A stretch of 64,000 bases of DNA from Microbacterium esteraromaticum. GTDB lineage: Bacteria; Actinomycetota; Actinomycetes; Actinomycetales; Microbacteriaceae. Under the pieces are notes generated by a model. It was given only the letters and a program-made list of their open reading frames with translations, was not told the DNA's origin and did no database searches. The stretch covers positions 1,488,001-1,552,000 of the forward strand of contig NZ_JAFBBS010000001.1 of the NCBI RefSeq assembly GCF_016907315.1, read 5' to 3'. The position numbers were made by a program, and so were the translations under genes. Below, piece after piece: positions 14,379 through 23,628 of the stretch (positions are counted from its first letter, which is position 1; each line of letters opens with the position of its first letter).

Positions 14379-14437
14379 GGCGATAGTGCTCTCTGTCGGG
14401 TGGAGAGGGATGGGTGGACGAGCGGTCGCTCGAGCGT

Positions 14438-14501
14438 CGGTGCTCGGGCTTCGGTGCTCGGGCTTCGGTGCTCGGTGAGTCGGTGCTCGGTGAGTCGGTG
14501 C
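14438..14501. repeat. Short tandem repeats between guanine deaminase and its permease
   Basis: Two copies of the 14-mer CGGTGCTCGGGCTT (14438-14465) are followed by two copies of the 15-mer CGGTGCTCGGTGAGT (14466-14495) and a partial fifth unit. The shared core is CGGTGCTCGG. Such arrays can change copy number. Confidence 0.85.
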
Positions 14502-14508
14502 GGAGTGC

Positions 14509-15012
14509 TCAGTACTCGGTGCGGGCGGAGTTCTGATTCCACTCGGTGAAGGGCGCGACACGCGTGCCGGCGTCGAGGGTCTCGCGTGCGACCGGCATGA
14601 TCTCGCGGTCGGCGGGGCCGCCCTCGAAGTACCGGTAGAACACGGCGTCGTCGAAGCCCGCATCCGCCGCGTCCTCGCGATCTGCCGCGAAGTAGACCCG
14701 GTCGATGCGCGCCCACAGCGAGGTGGCGAGGCACATCGGGCAGGGTTCGCAGCTCGTGTAGAGCGTGGCGCCGGTGAGGTCGAATGTGCCCAGCCCCTGG
14801 CAGGCGTTGCGGATGGCGGTCACCTCGGCATGAGCCGAGGGATCGAGATTCGCGGTGACACGGTTGACCCCTTCGAAGATCTGGCCGTCTGCCGAGACGA
14901 CGATCGCTCCGAACGGACCGCCCGCGTTGCGGACGTTCTGCACGGCGATGTCGACGGCACGGGCGAGGTACTGGGCAGGTGTGAGCTGTGCCCCGAGAGC
15001 GGTGGTTGACAT
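14509..15012 (-). CDS. guaD: Guanine deaminase (cytidine deaminase fold)
   Basis: Converts guanine to xanthine, feeding xanthine dehydrogenase. The 167-residue protein has the zinc motifs of the CDA fold: HAEVTAIR (His ligand and catalytic Glu, about residue 64) and SCEPCPMC (two Cys ligands, about residues 91-98). The C-terminal aromatic segment with TEWN and a final Tyr is typical of the small GuaD family, which is unrelated to the large amidohydrolase guanine deaminases. A role as tRNA adenosine deaminase is less likely given the neighbouring guanine-type permease and purine cluster. Confidence 0.85.
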   Translation of the reverse strand: MSTTALGAQLTPAQYLARAVDIAVQNVRNAGGPFGAIVVSADGQIFEGVNRVTANLDPSAHAEVTAIRNACQGLGTFDLTGATLYTSCEPCPMCLATSLWARIDRVYFAADREDAADAGFDDAVFYRYFEGGPADREIMPVARETLDAGTRVAPFTEWNQNSARTEY

Positions 15013-15184
15013 GCTTGAGAGCTTCCTTGCAATCTCACAGCAGTGATACGGCTTATCGGGTCGGATCCGGATCGGAACGTTCCACGAGATATACGTCGAA
15101 CCGCTTGTTCTTCTGTTGTCGACTCGGAACTCCTGGTGACGGTTCCGCGCTGAGAAGACGGTAACAGGATCTTCGGCACACGTC

Positions 15185-15220
15185 CAGCTTCGTGTGAAAG
15201 TTTGTTTTCACCATGTGGTA
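15185..15220. promoter_or_regulatory. Possible operator pair 3, between guaD and moaA
   Basis: A strong site TTTCACCATGTGGTA (15206-15220, nine of ten positions) has a much weaker partner at exactly 21 bp, CAGCTTCGTGTGAAA (15185-15199), in which only the TGAAA half is good. It lies in the divergent guaD/moaA gap and touches the moaA -10 box, so it could control both genes. Confidence 0.45.
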
Positions 15221-15224
15221 TACA
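15219..15224 (+). promoter_or_regulatory. Putative -10 box of leaderless moaA
   Basis: TATACA ends six bases before ATG 15231, so the transcript would begin at or beside the start codon. No ribosome binding site is visible there, which agrees with leaderless translation. Confidence 0.5.
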
Positions 15225-15230
15225 GGCTCC

Positions 15231-16259
15231 ATGCTCACCGACGAACTCGATCGCCCTCTGCGCGATCTGCGCATCTCGGTGACCGACCGCTGCAACTTCC
15301 GTTGCGTGTACTGCATGCCGAAGGAGATCTTCGGCCGCGACTATGCCTTCCTCGACCGCGACGAGCTGCTGAGCTTCGAGGAGATCACCCGGATCGCCAC
15401 CGTCGCCGCCGCGCACGGCGTGCAGAAGCTGCGGCTGACCGGGGGCGAGCCGTTGCTGCGTCGCGGCATCGAGGCACTCATCGAGCAGCTCGCCGCGATC
15501 CGCACGCCGGAGGGCGAACCGCTCGACCTCGCCCTGACCACCAACGGCTCGGCACTCGCCGTGAAGGCCGAGGCGCTCAAGGCGGCGGGACTGAAGCGGG
15601 TCACGGTCTCTCTCGACTCGCTCGACGACGAGCTGTTCCAGCGGATGAACGACGTGCGCTTTCCCGTGACGAGGGTGCTCGACGGCATCGATGCCGCCCA
15701 CGCGGCGGGCCTCGGCCCGATCCGGCTGAACATGGTCGTGAAGCGGGGCGTCAACGACGGCGAGATCATCGACATGGCCAGGCGCTTCAAGGGCACCCCG
15801 TACACCCTGCGCTTCATCGAGTACATGGACGTCGGCAATACCAACGGCTGGTCGCTCGACGAGGTCGTGCCCTCTGCCGAGATCATCGAGCGCATCGCGG
15901 CGGAGTTCCCCCTCGAGCAGGCGGCGTCCACCGTGCAGGGCGAGACCGCGAAGCGCTGGCGCTACGCCGACGGAACGGGCGAGATCGGCGTGATCTCCAG
16001 CGTCACCAACGCGTTCTGCGGCACGTGCACGCGCGCGCGGATCTCGACCGAGGGAAAGCTTTTCACCTGCCTGTTCGCCTCGAACGGTCACGACCTGCGG
16101 GCGCTCATGCGCGGCGGCGCCGACGATGTCGAGCTCGCCGCGGCCATGGCATCCATCTGGGGCGGCCGCAGCGACCGCTACTCCGAGATCCGCGCCGGGC
16201 TCACCCCGGCGCTGCGCACGCAGCGCAAGCGCATCGAGATGTCGTACATCGGCGGCTGA
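15231..16259 (+). CDS. moaA: GTP 3',8-cyclase MoaA
   Basis: First enzyme of molybdenum cofactor synthesis, a radical-SAM protein acting on GTP. The N-terminal cluster motif is CNFRCVYC (about residues 20-27), followed by [14 protein letters not shown]; the C-terminal cluster uses CGTCTRARI plus a later Cys in LFTCLF. The 342-residue length is normal. The last residues are SYIGG; the C-terminal Gly-Gly tail is a known MoaA feature needed for activity. I chose ATG 15231 over an in-frame ATG at 15213, which lies inside the operator and upstream of the -10 box. The only other Moco-related gene seen is xdhC. Confidence 0.92.
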   Translation: MLTDELDRPLRDLRISVTDRCNFRCVYCMPKEIFGRDYAFLDRDELLSFEEITRIATVAAAHGVQKLRLTGGEPLLRRGIEALIEQLAAIRTPEGEPLDLALTTNGSALAVKAEALKAAGLKRVTVSLDSLDDELFQRMNDVRFPVTRVLDGIDAAHAAGLGPIRLNMVVKRGVNDGEIIDMARRFKGTPYTLRFIEYMDVGNTNGWSLDEVVPSAEIIERIAAEFPLEQAASTVQGETAKRWRYADGTGEIGVISSVTNAFCGTCTRARISTEGKLFTCLFASNGHDLRALMRGGADDVELAAAMASIWGGRSDRYSEIRAGLTPALRTQRKRIEMSYIGG

Positions 16260-16281
16260 CGCGCCCGCCGCGGCGACCGGG

Positions 16282-17511
16282 TCAGTCGAGAACGTCGGCG
16301 ATGACATCCCAGACATCGTCGGCGACCGACCGCTTGCTTCCGGATGCCCTGGCCACGACCGCACCGCCGTCGCCGATGACGTGCACGGCGTTCTCCCCCG
16401 ACTCGAAGCCTCGGTCCCAGCCGACCTCGTTGACCACGAGCAGATCGACGCCCTTGCGCTCGCGCTTGCGCCGTGCGCGCTCGAGCAGTTCGTCACGGTC
16501 ATCCGGCGTCTCGGCGGCGAACGCGACCACGACCTGGCCCGGATGGCGCCGCGCAGCCAGGTGGGCGACGATGTCCTCGTTCTGCACCAGCTCGATGCTC
16601 TCGAGCGGGCCCGACTCCTTGGTCAGCTTGCGGTCGGAGACGTCGGCCGGGCGGTAATCGGCGACGGCCGCGGCCATCACGATCACCGCCGCGTCCTCCG
16701 ATGCGCGACGCATCGCCTCGCCGAGCTCGGCCGCGGTTCCCGCATGCGCGATGCGGATGCCGGGGTGACGCTCGGCGTCGGCCAGCACCGCGCCGTCGAT
16801 GTGCGCGGCGACGAGCTCGACCTCGGCACCGCGGTCGGCCGCGGCGAGGGCCAGAGCGACCCCCTGGCGCCCGCTGGAGCGGTTGCCGAGAAAGCGCACA
16901 GGGTCGAGGGGCTCGCGGGTACCGCCGGCCGAGACCACGACGCGCAGCCCGTCGAGATCCTGCTCGTCGCCGGCAGCCGTCGGGGTCGAAGCGATCAGGG
17001 CGAGGGCTTCGGCCATGATCTGCTCGGGCTCGAGCATCCGGCCAGGACCCGAGTCCCCTCCCGTCAGCTCGCCCTCGCCTGGTCCGAGGATCGCGACGCC
17101 GCGCTCGCGCAGGGTGGCGATGTTCGCCTGGGTCGCGGGGTGCCGCCACATCTCGGTGTGCATGGCCGGGGCGATCGCGACCGGGGCGGTGGTGGCGAGC
17201 AGCGTGGTGCCGAGCAGGTCGTCAGCCAGGCCCGCCGCCATCTTCGCGATCGTGTTCGCGGTGGCCGGGGCGACGATCACGAGGTCGGCGGCCTGGCCGA
17301 GGGCGACATGGCGCACCTGCGCGACGTCCTCGTGGACGCTCGTGGTGACCGGCCTGCGGCTGATCGCCTCCCAGGTGGGCAGCCCGACGAAGCGCAGCGC
17401 GTCTTCGGTCGGCACGACGGTGACCTCATGACCCGCCTTGATCAGCAGGCGCACCAGGTGCACGCTCTTGTACGCGGCGATCCCGCCGGTCACGGCGACG
17501 ACGATGTTCAC
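16282..17511 (-). CDS. coaBC: Bifunctional phosphopantothenoylcysteine decarboxylase/phosphopantothenate-cysteine ligase
   Basis: Makes 4'-phosphopantetheine for coenzyme A in two steps. The N-terminal flavin-dependent decarboxylase (CoaC) opens with VAVTGGIAAYKSV and has APATANTIAKMA and the substrate motif APAMHTEMW. The C-terminal ligase domain (CoaB) starts near residue 190 with VVSAGGTREPLDPVRFLGN and carries AAVADYRP and a lysine-rich KLTKE. GTG 17511 begins the conserved N-terminus; the frame stays open upstream without homology. Total 409 residues, as expected. It converges on moaA and is unrelated to purine use. Confidence 0.95.
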   Translation of the reverse strand: MNIVVAVTGGIAAYKSVHLVRLLIKAGHEVTVVPTEDALRFVGLPTWEAISRRPVTTSVHEDVAQVRHVALGQAADLVIVAPATANTIAKMAAGLADDLLGTTLLATTAPVAIAPAMHTEMWRHPATQANIATLRERGVAILGPGEGELTGGDSGPGRMLEPEQIMAEALALIASTPTAAGDEQDLDGLRVVVSAGGTREPLDPVRFLGNRSSGRQGVALALAAADRGAEVELVAAHIDGAVLADAERHPGIRIAHAGTAAELGEAMRRASEDAAVIVMAAAVADYRPADVSDRKLTKESGPLESIELVQNEDIVAHLAARRHPGQVVVAFAAETPDDRDELLERARRKRERKGVDLLVVNEVGWDRGFESGENAVHVIGDGGAVVARASGSKRSVADDVWDVIADVLD

Positions 17512-17552
17512 GCTTCGATTCTGCCTCAGGCCGCAGGGGTGCGGGGCGCGCA

Positions 17553-17558
17553 TAGACT
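17553..17558 (+). promoter_or_regulatory. Putative -10 box for a leaderless transcript
   Basis: TAGACT lies seven bases before GTG 17566, the leaderless geometry seen repeatedly here. Confidence 0.45.
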
Positions 17559-17565
17559 CATGCTC

Positions 17566-18282
17566 GTGTGCACCGTCGTGATCGATGTCGCCCCCGCTTC
17601 AGGCGAGCACGCGCGGCTGCTCGCCGTGCGGGATGAGGATCCGGACCGCCCGTGGGACGACCTGGGCGAGTGGTGGCCTGACGAGAGGCCCGGTGTGATC
17701 GGCATCCGCGATCGCCGCGCCGGCGGCGCCTGGCTCGCCGCCGACCCTGCCGCCGGGCGCCTCGCCGTGCTGCTCAATCGCGCCGATGTGCTCGACCTGC
17801 CGGCCGACCAGACGCTCTCGCGCGGCTCGCTTGCGCTGGAGTCGGTTGCTGGCCGGTCGCCTGATGCCCCCGGGCACGGCGATCTGGTGAAACGGATGCA
17901 CGGGTTCAATCTGCTCGAGGTGAGGCCGGACGGGGCGCGGGTGCTGTCGTGGGATGGCGTCGAGCTGCGCGAGACGCGGGTTCCCGAGGGCGTGCACATG
18001 ATCGCGCACGATGACCTCGACGACCCGCGCACCGCGCGGATCGAGACCTGGCTCCCGCGTTTCGCCGCCGCCGCCCCGGAGGACGACGGCTGGGCGTCAC
18101 GCTGGGTGGATGTACTCGGAGAGAGCGCCGCGCTGTCTCCTGAAGACGACAGGGCGATCGTGCGCGACAACCACGTGCACGGCTACCCGACCATGTCGCT
18201 GCTGTTCTGCACGGCCGAGGTCGCCCCCGGCGCGGTGACCGTGCAGTCGCGCGTGCTGCCGAGCCCTGGACGCTGGGACTGA
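17566..18282 (+). CDS. NRDE-family protein (TANGO2-like)
   Basis: The family is named after an Asn-Arg-Asp-Glu motif; function is not firmly known in bacteria. The fold is Ntn-hydrolase-like, and Cys2 directly after the start would be the N-terminal nucleophile. From GTG 17566 the protein begins (M)CTVVIDVAP, with LLAVRDEDPDRPWD near residue 26, RAGGAWLA and LLNRAD following. I preferred this start over ATG 17560 because it places Cys at position 2 and fits the -10 spacing. A Cys and Thr near the C-terminus (LLFCTAEV) are as expected. 238 residues. Confidence 0.8.
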   Translation: MCTVVIDVAPASGEHARLLAVRDEDPDRPWDDLGEWWPDERPGVIGIRDRRAGGAWLAADPAAGRLAVLLNRADVLDLPADQTLSRGSLALESVAGRSPDAPGHGDLVKRMHGFNLLEVRPDGARVLSWDGVELRETRVPEGVHMIAHDDLDDPRTARIETWLPRFAAAAPEDDGWASRWVDVLGESAALSPEDDRAIVRDNHVHGYPTMSLLFCTAEVAPGAVTVQSRVLPSPGRWD

Positions 18283-18335
18283 CGGGGTCACTCCGGCCAT
18301 CGGGCGGCGACGCGCCCGCCTTCCCCGATTTGACG

Positions 18336-18421
18336 TTGCGCATCGTGGAAGGCTATTGACTCTTCGGTGACCCCGTGCGTACTCTTTTCATACAGCAAGA
18401 CGATTCTTCCACTTTATGGAA
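18336..18421 (+). promoter_or_regulatory. Promoter with purine operator pair 4 plus an upstream site
   Basis: TTGACT (18356-18361), 18-bp spacer and TACTCT (18380-18385). The operator pair starts at the next base: a half-good TTTCATACAGCAAGA (18386-18400) and a perfect palindrome TTCCACTTTATGGAA (18407-18421), 21 bp apart. A further site TTGCGCATCGTGGAA (18336-18350) sits just upstream of the -35 box. This is the most elaborate control region of the set, yet it serves a 48-codon gene. Confidence 0.7.
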
Positions 18422-18439
18422 ACGAGAACGGAGAGGGAC

Positions 18440-18586
18440 ATGAGCGCACACGCGATCGAGGCGAACGGGTACGTCCCGTCCGCAGAGAACCCGTCGGTCA
18501 ACATCGACCCCGACTTCCACCTGCCGGCCGACGAGGGCAACGGCTTCATCCGCGCATTCCGCATCCTCTTCCCGAAGGCGGCCTGA
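18440..18586 (+). CDS. 48-residue small protein under purine-type control
   Basis: Not recognised. ATG 18440 follows GGAGAGGG with good spacing. The peptide is acidic in the middle (NIDPDFHLPADEGN) and ends in a basic-aromatic segment (FIRAFRILFPKAA) that could form an amphipathic helix; there is no signal peptide or membrane span. It has its own operator-controlled promoter and its own terminator 15 bp after the stop, so it is a complete monocistronic unit. Codon use is like its neighbours. It might be a small regulator or a partner of a purine enzyme; no function is shown by sequence alone. Confidence 0.7.
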   Translation: MSAHAIEANGYVPSAENPSVNIDPDFHLPADEGNGFIRAFRILFPKAA

Positions 18587-18601
18587 GGACTCACACGCGA
18601 G

Positions 18602-18644
18602 AAGAGGGGATCGGCGCCGCCCACCGGCGGGCCGATCCCCTCTT
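18602..18644 (+). terminator. Terminator of the 48-codon gene
   Basis: Arms AAGAGGGGATCGGC (18602-18615) and GCCGATCCCCTCTT (18631-18644) enclose a second small stem. It also faces the end of glycerate kinase on the other strand. Confidence 0.8.
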
Positions 18645-18728
18645 GCGCGTCTGCGGCTCCATCCTGCGCGCGAGACCTGCGTCGCAGCACGAGACAGAGC
18701 GTCCGGAGCGCTGCTCCGCGGGCCGGAC

Positions 18729-19859
18729 TCAGGAATCGAGCAGTGCGGGAGCGTCGACGCCGATCGCACGGCCGATCTCACGCAGCAGCGGCACCGCGTT
18801 GGCCATGCTCTTCGCCGGTTCGGGCTCGATGGCGCTCAGCGCATAGACCTTCGCGAAGCCCGCAGACGTCGCCTGCGCAGCATCCAGCGTCGTCCGGCCG
18901 CACACCGCGACGACGGGCTTGCCCGCTCTCGCCGCCGCCGCTGAGACGCCCAGCGGAGTCTTGCCGCCGAGGCTCTGATCATCGAGGCTGCCCTCGCCGG
19001 TGATCACCAGGTCGGCGTCGGCGATACGCGCCTCCAGCCCCGTCAGGCGCTGGATGACGTCGATGCCGGGCTCGCGCACGGCGCCGAGCACCGCGAGCGC
19101 GGCGTAGCCGACTCCCCCGGCCGCGCCCGCACCGGGCGCGGATGCCGAGGGTCGCACGCCGGGCAGCGAGTCGACGAGCTCTGAGAGACGCGAGAGGCCT
19201 GCCTCGAGGACGGCGACATCGTCGGCGCTCGCCCCCTTCTGCGGCGCGAACACCGCAGCAGCCCCCCGGTCTCCCAGAAGAGGATTGTCGACATCAGCGG
19301 CGAGCACGAAGCTCACGCCGTCGAGTCGGGGGTCGAGGCCCGAGATGTCGGCCGAGACCAGGTCGACCAGACCCGCGCCCCCAGGGCGGACGGGCCGGTC
19401 TTCTGTGCGCAGCGCCACACCCAGCGCCTGCAGCATGCCCGCACCGCCATCTGTGCAGGCGCTGCCGCCCACGCCGAGCACGATCGACGTCGCACCCCTG
19501 TCGAGCGCGGCGACGATGAGCTCACCCGTGCCGCGGCTGGTGGCGCCGAGGGCGTCCTTCTCGCCGTCCGGCAGCACGTCCAGCCCGCTCGCCGCCGCCA
19601 TCTCGATGATCGCCTCGTCGTCCCGCAGGGCGAAGGTGGCATCCACCTGCCGCCCGGTCGGGCCCGTGACCGATACCGTCACCGGAGTGAAGCCGCTGGC
19701 GACGGCCGCGTCGACCGTACCCTCGCCGCCGTCGGCGACGGGAGCCGCGTCGACGACGGCATCCGGGATGATCTCCCGGATGCCGTCGGCGACCGCCGCC
19801 GCCACCTCGGAGCCCGTCGCCGAGCCCTTGAACTTGTCAGAGGCGATGAGGATGCGCAT
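18729..19859 (-). CDS. glxK: Glycerate kinase
   Basis: Phosphorylates glycerate, the last step of the glyoxylate-to-glycolysis route. The 376-residue protein has the GlxK/GarK-type opening MRILIASDKFKGSATGSEVA, the central GVGGSACTDGGAGMLQALG motif (about residue 130) and TGEGSLDDQSLGGKTP near residue 290. It begins five bases after the gcl stop, making it the last gene of hyi-glxR-gcl-glxK. Whether it yields 2- or 3-phosphoglycerate cannot be read from sequence; the family mostly yields 2-phosphoglycerate. Confidence 0.92.
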   Translation of the reverse strand: MRILIASDKFKGSATGSEVAAAVADGIREIIPDAVVDAAPVADGGEGTVDAAVASGFTPVTVSVTGPTGRQVDATFALRDDEAIIEMAAASGLDVLPDGEKDALGATSRGTGELIVAALDRGATSIVLGVGGSACTDGGAGMLQALGVALRTEDRPVRPGGAGLVDLVSADISGLDPRLDGVSFVLAADVDNPLLGDRGAAAVFAPQKGASADDVAVLEAGLSRLSELVDSLPGVRPSASAPGAGAAGGVGYAALAVLGAVREPGIDVIQRLTGLEARIADADLVITGEGSLDDQSLGGKTPLGVSAAAARAGKPVVAVCGRTTLDAAQATSAGFAKVYALSAIEPEPAKSMANAVPLLREIGRAIGVDAPALLDS

Positions 19860-19864
19860 GTCGA

Positions 19865-21652
<1,788 letters not shown>

Positions 21653-21661
21653 GATGTGTCC

Positions 21662-22546
21662 TTAGTTGTTGTCGCGGCCCGAGAGCTCAGCGGTGAGCTT
21701 GAAGAGGCCGGAGTGGTCGAGGCCGCCGTCGCCGCGGGCGACGAGCGAGGTGACGAGCTGGGCGACAGCCGCGCCGAGGGGCACCGCCACGCCGGCGCCG
21801 CGGGCAGCGGCGGTGACGATGCCGAGGTCCTTGTTGTGCAGGGCCAGGCGGAAGCCGGGGGCGAAGTCGCGGTCGAGCATCTTCTGCCCCTTCTGGTCGA
21901 GGACCTTGGAGCCTGCGAGGCCGCCGCCGAGCACCTTGAGGGCCGCATCGGTGTCGACGCCGTACGCCTCGAGGAAGACGATCGCCTCGCTGAGCGCCTG
22001 GATGTTGACAGCCACGATGAGCTGGTTGGCTGCCTTCACCGTCTGACCGGCACCGGCGGGGCCGACGTGCACGATGGTCTTGCCGATCGCCTGCAGCACG
22101 GGCTCGGCCTTGGCGAAGTCCTCTGGCGAACCGCCGGTCATGATCGACAGCACGCCGTCGATCGCGCCCTGCTCGCCACCCGAGACGGGGGCGTCCACGG
22201 CGCCGAACCCTGCGGCCACGGCCTCTTCGGCGAGCTCCTTCGCGACGTCGGGGCGGATCGACGAGTTGTCGATCCACAGCGCGCCCGGCTTCGCATTGGC
22301 GAAGACGCCCTCCTCGCCGCGGACCACGCCCTCGACATCCGGGGAATCGGGAACCATCGTGATGATGACGTCGGCGTCCTTGACGCCCTCGGCGATGCTC
22401 GCCGCTCCCTTGCCACCGGCTTCGACGAGCTTCTCGACGGCCTCGGGGCTGCGGTTGACGCCGGTGACGGTGTACCCCGCCTTGACGAGGTTCTTCGCCA
22501 TGGGAAGGCCCATGATGCCGAGACCGATGATGGTGATGTTGGTCAT
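21662..22546 (-). CDS. glxR: Tartronate semialdehyde reductase (2-hydroxy-3-oxopropionate reductase)
   Basis: Reduces tartronate semialdehyde to glycerate with NAD(P)H. Member of the beta-hydroxyacid dehydrogenase family: N-terminal dinucleotide motif IGLGIMGLPMAKNLVKAG, substrate-binding DAPVSGGEQGA (about residue 118) and catalytic-lysine motif GQTVKAANQLIV (about residue 165). 294 residues is the usual length. Its place between hyi and gcl distinguishes it from 3-hydroxyisobutyrate dehydrogenases. Confidence 0.92.
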   Translation of the reverse strand: MTNITIIGLGIMGLPMAKNLVKAGYTVTGVNRSPEAVEKLVEAGGKGAASIAEGVKDADVIITMVPDSPDVEGVVRGEEGVFANAKPGALWIDNSSIRPDVAKELAEEAVAAGFGAVDAPVSGGEQGAIDGVLSIMTGGSPEDFAKAEPVLQAIGKTIVHVGPAGAGQTVKAANQLIVAVNIQALSEAIVFLEAYGVDTDAALKVLGGGLAGSKVLDQKGQKMLDRDFAPGFRLALHNKDLGIVTAAARGAGVAVPLGAAVAQLVTSLVARGDGGLDHSGLFKLTAELSGRDNN

Positions 22547-22574
22547 GTCGTCGCTCCTTCGCGGAAGTGGGATG

Positions 22575-23360
22575 TCAGTTCTTGGTCCAGGCGAACGGGT
22601 CTGCCTGGGTGGCCTTGTACTCGAGGCCGATGACGCCGTCGTAACCCCCGGCGCGCGCCGCGTCGATCCACTCGGCGATGGGCAGCTCGCCGGTGCCCGG
22701 TTCGCCGCGGCCGGGGGCGTCGGCGATCTGGATGTGACCGAACTCGCTCGCGTGGCCGGCGATGACCGCGGCCACGTCGTCGCCGTTGACGGCGAGGTGG
22801 TAGAAGTCGGCGAGCAGCTTGACGTTGTCGACGCCGTGCTCGTCCTTGACGCGCGCGATGATGGCGAGCGCGTCGGCGGCGGTCTTCAGCGGGTAGGCGT
22901 CGGCGCCGGAGACGGGCTCGAGCAGCACGATGCCGCCGATTCGGGCCACGGCCCTGCCTGCGATCGCGAGGTTCTCAACGGCGAGGTCGTCCTGGGTCTT
23001 CGCGTCGACGCCGTCCTGCCGCAGGCCGTAAAGGGCGTTGAACGCCTTTGTGCCGGTGCGCTCTCCGATGCCGACGACGACCTCGACGTTGTCGCGGAAC
23101 TCGCTCTCGCGGCCGACCCATGAGACCAGTCCGCGGTCGCCCGCAGCCATGTCGCCTGCGAAGAAGTTCAGACCGGTGAGCTGCACGCCCGCATCCTGGA
23201 TCGCGGCGACGAACGCGTCGACCTCCTGCTGCGCGGGCACAGCCGAGGCGAAAGGCCACCAGAACTCGACGGCGTCGAAGCCGGCGGCCTTGGCGGCGGC
23301 GGGACGCTCGTTCACGGGGAGGTCGGTCAGCAGGATCGAGGCGTTGACGGTGTAGCTCAT
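22575..23360 (-). CDS. hyi: Hydroxypyruvate isomerase
   Basis: Interconverts hydroxypyruvate and tartronate semialdehyde; a TIM-barrel of the xylose-isomerase type. Visible landmarks are DAVEFWWPFAS near residue 30, a metal-site stretch LLEPVSGADAYP, KLLADFYHLAVNGDD and HIQIADAPGRGEPGTGE. ATG 23360 has AAGGA at good distance; an earlier in-frame ATG at 23366 is closer to the operator and has none. At 261 residues it matches Hyi. It is the first gene of the operon and lies directly behind operator pair 5. Confidence 0.9.
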   Translation of the reverse strand: MSYTVNASILLTDLPVNERPAAAKAAGFDAVEFWWPFASAVPAQQEVDAFVAAIQDAGVQLTGLNFFAGDMAAGDRGLVSWVGRESEFRDNVEVVVGIGERTGTKAFNALYGLRQDGVDAKTQDDLAVENLAIAGRAVARIGGIVLLEPVSGADAYPLKTAADALAIIARVKDEHGVDNVKLLADFYHLAVNGDDVAAVIAGHASEFGHIQIADAPGRGEPGTGELPIAEWIDAARAGGYDGVIGLEYKATQADPFAWTKN

Positions 23361-23372
23361 GATCATCCTTGA

Positions 23373-23437
23373 TTTCGGATTACGGAATAAAAGTTCCTAG
23401 TGATGAAAGCGTAGGACGGGCATGAGCACCCTGTCAA
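23373..23437 (-). promoter_or_regulatory. hyi operon promoter with operator pair 5
   Basis: On the minus strand TTGACA (23432-23437), 18-bp spacer and TACGCT (23408-23413), followed directly by the pair. The plus-strand sites are TTTCGGATTACGGAA (23373-23387, full match) and TTCCTAGTGATGAAA (23394-23408, nine of ten), 21 bp apart. Bound repressor would cover the transcription start. Confidence 0.75.
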
Positions 23438-23502
23438 CGAAGGGCGGCCCGCATTCCAGCATCCGGAACGCACTGCGGGGAGAGACGTTTCATGGGCACA
23501 TT

Positions 23503-23538
23503 TTCCGCACTGCGGATATCAGCTTCTTCATTGCGGAA
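23503..23538 (+). promoter_or_regulatory. Operator pair 6 upstream of the MFS transporter
   Basis: TTCCGCACTGCGGAT (23503-23517, nine of ten) and TTCTTCATTGCGGAA (23524-23538, one good half) are 21 bp apart, preceded by a weak -10-like CACATT (23497-23502). The start codon follows at 23629. Confidence 0.6.
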
Positions 23539-23628
23539 GCTGAGGGAGCGCGGCTACAGTTCTCGAGCGCCCTCAGGTCGGGGAGCGCCCAGACTCAACT
23601 CGATGTCGAGCAAGAGAGGTCTCACACC

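Noticed and set aside
15074..15083. Palindrome GGAACGTTCC upstream of guaD
   Set aside because: Ten-base palindrome in GC-rich DNA with no second copy and no match to the 15-bp operator spacing.
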